Source: Ceratodon purpureus | Taxonomy: Eukaryota; Streptophyta; Bryopsida; Pseudoditrichales; Ditrichaceae | DNA: 64,000 bases | Assembly: GCA_014871385.1 (NCBI GenBank) | Contig: CM026421.1 | Span: 11,731,128 to 11,795,127 of the forward strand | Direction: 5' to 3' | Shown here: positions 59,623-64,000 of the stretch, one piece after another | Numbering within the stretch: the stretch's first letter is position 1 | Layout: the number at the start of each line of letters is the position of its first letter | Position numbers and translations under genes: made by a program | The notes under the pieces: generated by a model | Seen by the model: only the letters and a program-made list of their open reading frames with translations | The model's database searches: none | Told to the model about the DNA's origin: nothing

Positions 59623-62600
59623 ATGTCGAAGAGGTCCAAGTCCGGGGGGGGAGACGGAGTGAAAACTAGTTCTCGGGATGGACGGAGTAAGTCTAAGGGG
59701 AATGTGGGATTTGGGTTGGGAGCGAAGGTGGGGATGACTAAGTCTGGGGGTAGCGAGGTTGTTGGGGTTTCTGTGAAGGAAGAGGAGCGCTTCCTGACCA
59801 TCGAAGATTTGCAGGAGTTGATAGAGATTTTGAAGGCCCCTCCAGATTTGTTAACTTGGGAGGACTTCCGCGACAGATATAACCTAGAGTGTAGCCCTAA
59901 CTCCATCAATCCGCATCGATGTCGGAAAGACAAGGATATCTCAGATAAGACGATGCAGGAGTTAGGGTTTAGGCCGGAGGGTGTTAAGGGTCGCGGCGGA
60001 TACAGCTGGTCCGATTGCAAGGTGCGGGAGATTGTCAACCGCATTAGGTACCTGCACCCAATTGTGTACCAGCATGGACCAGATGAGATCCCCCGATCCG
60101 TGACAAAGCAGTTTGCAATTGGGGTTGTGTTAGAGTACCAAAAGAATTCCGTGAATTGGGCGTTGTATGGTCAAGAGACAAACAACTCCCAACGAAGGAA
60201 GTATGAGCAGGATCTTTCAAAGCTGCAATTTGCTATCAATACGGGGGCCAGGGTGACAAAGCGCACTTGGAGGAGCCTGAAGGTCGATGCCGCGGTCAAG
60301 TTGGAGCCGGGTGTTGGGGTGGAGGATGCAACGCCGACTAAGGTAAATACACTACCTTCACCAAGTTGAATTTTTATGTCTTAGTTGATTAGAGTTGTCT
60401 AGGTAATCTGATTAGTGTTAAGGTGAAAAGTTTGTTGTTTGAATCATTTGAATACTGTTATTCTTAAATGCTTGTCTGTATACTTATAGAGTAAACAAAA
60501 CAGCGTACAGAATTTTAAATGAAAAAATTGAAGGGTTTAGGGGTTCTACATGGTTAGTTCTTTCAGACTTAGCATTGCGAATCCAATCTGATTGCATTGT
60601 ATTGTTTCGGGATATACTTCTGTTACCTTAAGGTTTAGTATTGTTGCGTTCAGTTTAACTCTAGGTGCATGTATCTTCTGAAAGCCTTGTTTGATTATAA
60701 CTATATGTATCTTGTCTCTGCCTATGTTGTTGTAGAGGAGATCTGTACCGCTACCGATCAGTCAGCATACGACTTGGAAGGTGGGAACGAAGGGTGAGTT
60801 TGCCACAAATTCGGTGAAGGGAGAAGACCAGAGTATAGCGTCGATGTCGAAACTGGAGTACTTCCAGACCATGCATACGATACTCCTTATGGAGATAGAG
60901 GGATTGAAGATGGATGAGGAGGTGGCGGTGAAGGCTAAGGAATCTGCAGCACAAGACAAGCGATTGGCGCTTTTGATGGTGGAATCCTACGAGGCTAACT
61001 TGGCTCAACTTCAGAGCAGTGACGTGGAGCACCTGGGAAATGAAGGTAAGAGGAATGTGCTTGCTGAGCTTCTGGAGGATCAAAAGCGAGCCCTAGCGAG
61101 GAAGGAGTCCGAGGCGCTGGAGAAAGACTTAGGAGCAGCAGAGTGTCGGCGCCTAAGAGAGCAGAAGATCCGGATGTGCGAAGGGGTGAAGGTCGAAATT
61201 GATCGCATTAAGTATGGAAGACACACTGCCAGCCTCAACCCAATTCCACTCGTGTACCCTGACAGTGCGTTTGGAGTGGACGTCTCTCCCGAACGCAGGT
61301 TCCTAAAAATCACGACGTGTGCCCTTTGCGGTTTTAATTTCCCTAAGAGTGACATTGTGATTGCATCTTGTAAGCACATGTATCACCCTTTCTGCACGAA
61401 GGTTACTTACGAGAGTGGTTACAAATGTGCCGCGGCGAACTGTAGTGATAAACTTGTAGATCCAGACTGGCATCGTAGCTTTGGGTGGGGAGGTCCAGGG
61501 AGTGTTGTCGTTGAGGATGTTGCTGCCCAAATGACTGTGTGTGACGAGGAGGTGGCGCGCTTACTTTCGGAACGAGCTGAGCGAGCACGCCGACGATGTC
61601 CCAACACAGGTGAGTACATATTACAACTTAATACCTGAATTCACAATGTACTGGTGATTCGTAATTCTCCCGATAATACTTTAGCTGGTCCGAGATGTTG
61701 AGCTTAGTATACTTTCTGTAGTTTTTGTATTAGCGGGAATAGCATAGATGTACTATATACTGAATTTGGTATTTTCCGGTCCAATCTAGAGTCACTAACC
61801 ATCACTATTTGTGTTGCAGAGGCTCAAGGAAGAATACATTCCCCTCTACCGTTTAAACTTTTTGTAACTGGGTCGTCTTCTGTTTCAATGTTTAGTTCAC
61901 TTACTGTATTCTTTTGGTATTATGTGTACTTTCATGTACATGTTGGTCTTTTCACGTTGTTGCTGTACATTGAATACTATTGCTACATGTATGTTTCCGT
62001 TTACACACTGTATCTGTTGTACGATGTGTACTTACTTACATATACTCGCCAGATCCGATGTAGTAGTTTTTGTAGAAAATATTTTTGTTAGTACTAAACT
62101 CATAGTCTACTAAGGTCATTCAGTAGTAAAAGTACTTAAGTCGTTCAATAGTATTAGTGTTTCAGTCATTCAATAGTATTAGTGTTTCAGTCGTTCAGTA
62201 GTATTAGTACTTGGGTTAAGGTAGTAGTACTTGGGTCGTTTGGTACTAATAGTACTTACGTCATTAAATAGTACTACATTTTACTAAAAAGGTACAATGT
62301 AACAGGTTGTAGTAGCCAACCCTCGAGGTTCGATTCATAATAATGTACTATTAGGTTTTTTTTGCAATACTAGAAGTACTTATGGTATATTGATGTAATT
62401 CTAAACGGCTAATTAATACATATCATGTTTTTGTGGTTGCAGACTCGTCGTTGAAGCCTATGTCTACCCTTTCTCACGGGCTTGGGAGTTTCGGTGAGCA
62501 AAGTCAAGCAGTTTGCTCAACTCGGTTACGGGACTCAGCTGGGGGTGAGACATTCACTAGCAGCCTTATGCACATCAGAGAGGAGGAAAATCGGATAACT

Positions 62601-63999
62601 GTGGTGGATAGTCCAGAGAAGGTGAAGAACGCGTCTACAAGGTCGGGCACATCTATAGGGAGAGCAGATGGAAGAAAACATCTACCACACGCGCAGCCGC
62701 ACCCAGAGAAAGTTTTTGAATGTCTTGTGGAAGATTCGCGAGGGAAGTCAAAGGTGGTGGAGCCCGAGTTTGTAGAATCCTCGGACGAGGAAGACTCTGA
62801 AGAAGAAGGTATGTTTCACCACATCCATGTCTGATTTCCGGTAGTATATAGTCCTGATTGTAGATCGTTAAAACAGACGGTTTATATTTTGGACAACTCA
62901 TGATCCTTCTCGAGGACGGTAGACGACTAATTGTGTATGTGGATTTATTGCAGACAATAATCCCGTATCAAGATCTACATCCGGGACTTCAGGTACTGGC
63001 AGTGGCAGCGAGGGCAGCGTAAGCAGCGAGGGCAGTGAGGACGAAGGAGATGAAGGAAACAGTGGGCATTGTCGTGACACAGACAAGAGAGTAGAATCAG
63101 AAGGTAAGGGGGAGAATACTAGAAAGCTAGAGGTAGAGAAGAGGTTCAGGGAAGGGGGTTTAACTACTCTACCAGTTCAGAAGTCGATACCTCAGGACCA
63201 AGAGGTCGTGGAATTAGAACATGTGAATCAGCCCATAGCTATCGTAGAAGGAGTAGGGGGGGCGGGATGTGAGGAAGTAAGAGAGCCGGTATTAGAAAAG
63301 AGGGAAAGTGATATGGAGTTAGATAGTGAAGTGGAGGTAGAAGGGGAGAGCAAGGGGAAGGCAGGGAGGGGCAGTGAGATTGTGAAGCTACCGGGCATAG
63401 AGGAGGGATTAGATGAGGGTCAGGAAGTGGAGCTCGAACAAGAAAGCTTGGAGATCTGGGGCAGGCCTTGGTCTGCGTTAGTCCAGGCCAACATGGCCAC
63501 GGAGACGACTGCCGTCCAAGACAAGGACTGCCCCGATATGTCTGGAGGGCTTGAAGGACAGCCGGAAAAGAAGCTGCCAGAGGAAGAAGTCGGGGCCACA
63601 ACAGTTGAAGTCCCTGCTGAGGTTAGACATTTCAGGGGAAAGAGGAAGTCGGAGGAGGGAAGAAGGCTCCAGGAGGAGCTGGAAAGTCAGAACATCGTGA
63701 GAGGAGCTGGTACGGAGCAAGGGCCAGCTCAGAGGACTCGGGCTAGCAGAAGGTCCTTGGATGCTGGAGATGACCTACCCAGAGGAGAAGGAGAGGTTTT
63801 GGCAACCGAGCGGAAGGCCAAGACAAGGAAACAGAAGAAGGATGGTGCGGTGGAGAAGGCTGGGCAGAAGAAATCAAGTAAAAGGAAGTTAAAAGAGACG
63901 TCTACTATTCGTACCTGCCCTGATGTTGCAAGTCCCGGAGACAATCCTAGTGGAAAGAAGTTAAAACCGGTGAAGTTTGTGATGGCGTCCTCTAACTAA
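59623..63999 (+). CDS. Large RING-like protein with acidic/basic tail, four exons
   Basis: Exons 59623..60342, 60736..61609, 62443..62808 and 62954..63999 keep frame and give 1001 aa. Residues 40-240 hold a conserved-looking region (LTWEDFRDRYNLEC; GYSWSDCKVREIVNRIRYLH). A charged coiled coil spans about 330-420. A RING-H2-like zinc site is at C435, C438, C452, H454, H457, C460, C471 and C476, followed by DPDWHRSFGWG. The C-terminal half is low-complexity and acidic, ending in Lys-rich patches that could be nuclear signals. RING domains often confer E3 ubiquitin ligase activity, but the last pair is C-x4-C, so this is only possible. I associate this architecture with moss multigene families; the function is unknown. 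The stop lies one base before the window end. Confidence 0.75.
61821..61867 (+). other. Possible alternative terminal exon of the RING-like gene
   Basis: A TTGTGTTGCAG acceptor at 61,820 matches the phase of the exon ending at 61609 and would add a 14-residue tail (AQGRIHSPLPFKLL) before TAA at 61865-61867. Use of this site would give a short isoform of about 546 aa lacking the acidic tail. Confidence 0.35.
62116..62274 (+). repeat. 25-bp intronic minisatellite, 6-7 imperfect units
   Basis: The unit is of the type TCRTTCARTAGTATTAGTRY plus TTSRG. It lies in the intron before exon 3 of the RING-like gene. Units vary in length and sequence, one of them shortened to 20 bp. Confidence 0.7.
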
Positions 64000-64000
64000 C

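Noticed and set aside
62315..62345. B-box-like GGTTCGATTC, possible tRNA or SINE
   Set aside because: No A box at a suitable distance and no acceptor stem. It lies in an intron beside a minisatellite.
1..64000. CRISPR arrays, bacterial operons, rRNA genes
   Set aside because: None seen. Repeats are minisatellites without spacers, and genes are split by spliceosomal introns.

Overview
The window looks like nuclear DNA of a land plant. Genes are split by GT-AG introns, lie far apart in AT-rich DNA, and belong to plant families: a STICHEL-type DnaX-like protein, a DIVARICATA-type SHAQKYF MYB, a secreted alpha-carbonic anhydrase and a small CxxC zinc-finger protein. A long RING-like protein of a kind I associate with mosses, and the general gene style, make a bryophyte (probably a moss) or another non-seed plant the best guess. 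I cannot name the species.

Layout. 1-720: the 3' end of a SigF-like NTF2-like gene. 1289-1646: a short element with TTAA ends. 2229-2693: a 97-residue CxxC zinc-finger membrane protein. 2.7-17.7 kb: gene-poor, very AT-rich DNA with several inverted-repeat elements, including two copies of a 0.85-0.93 kb TTAA...TTAA family. 20.3-25.2 kb: STICHEL-like gene, five exons, 1379 aa. 27.2-28.8 kb: DIV-like MYB, two exons, 299 aa. 29-35 kb: AT-rich DNA with a 1.9 kb terminal-inverted-repeat element that carries two 21-bp minisatellites. 35.0-36.7 kb (minus): alpha-carbonic anhydrase, five exons, 265 aa. 38.8-40.1 kb: a small MITE and a third TTAA element. 41.1-42.3 and 57.25-57.84 kb: decayed coding-like DNA split by the large insertion. 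42.35-57.24 kb: one very large minus-strand LINE (about 14.9 kb) bounded by a perfect 14-bp target-site duplication. 58.69 kb: a 121-bp CACTA-type MITE. 59.6-64.0 kb: a four-exon gene for a 1001-aa RING-like protein.

The LINE is the most unusual object. Its sense strand is extremely pyrimidine-rich. It has an ORF1 with an RRM-like segment and a coiled coil, and an ORF2 with a 2A-like translational-recoding motif (GDIESNPGP) upstream of an APE-type endonuclease, reverse transcriptase, RNase H, CCHC finger and a conserved C-terminal tail. Its 3' part carries an ORF in the opposite orientation with ordinary protein-like composition. The 3' end has a perfect hairpin and a short TATC tail. Several 1-nt frame breaks fall at or near G/C homopolymers, so they may be decay or assembly error.

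The host genes are not an operon and show no shared pathway. Everything here comes from reading the sequence. No database search was run, and exon joins were chosen by splice-site consensus, matching phase and family resemblance.
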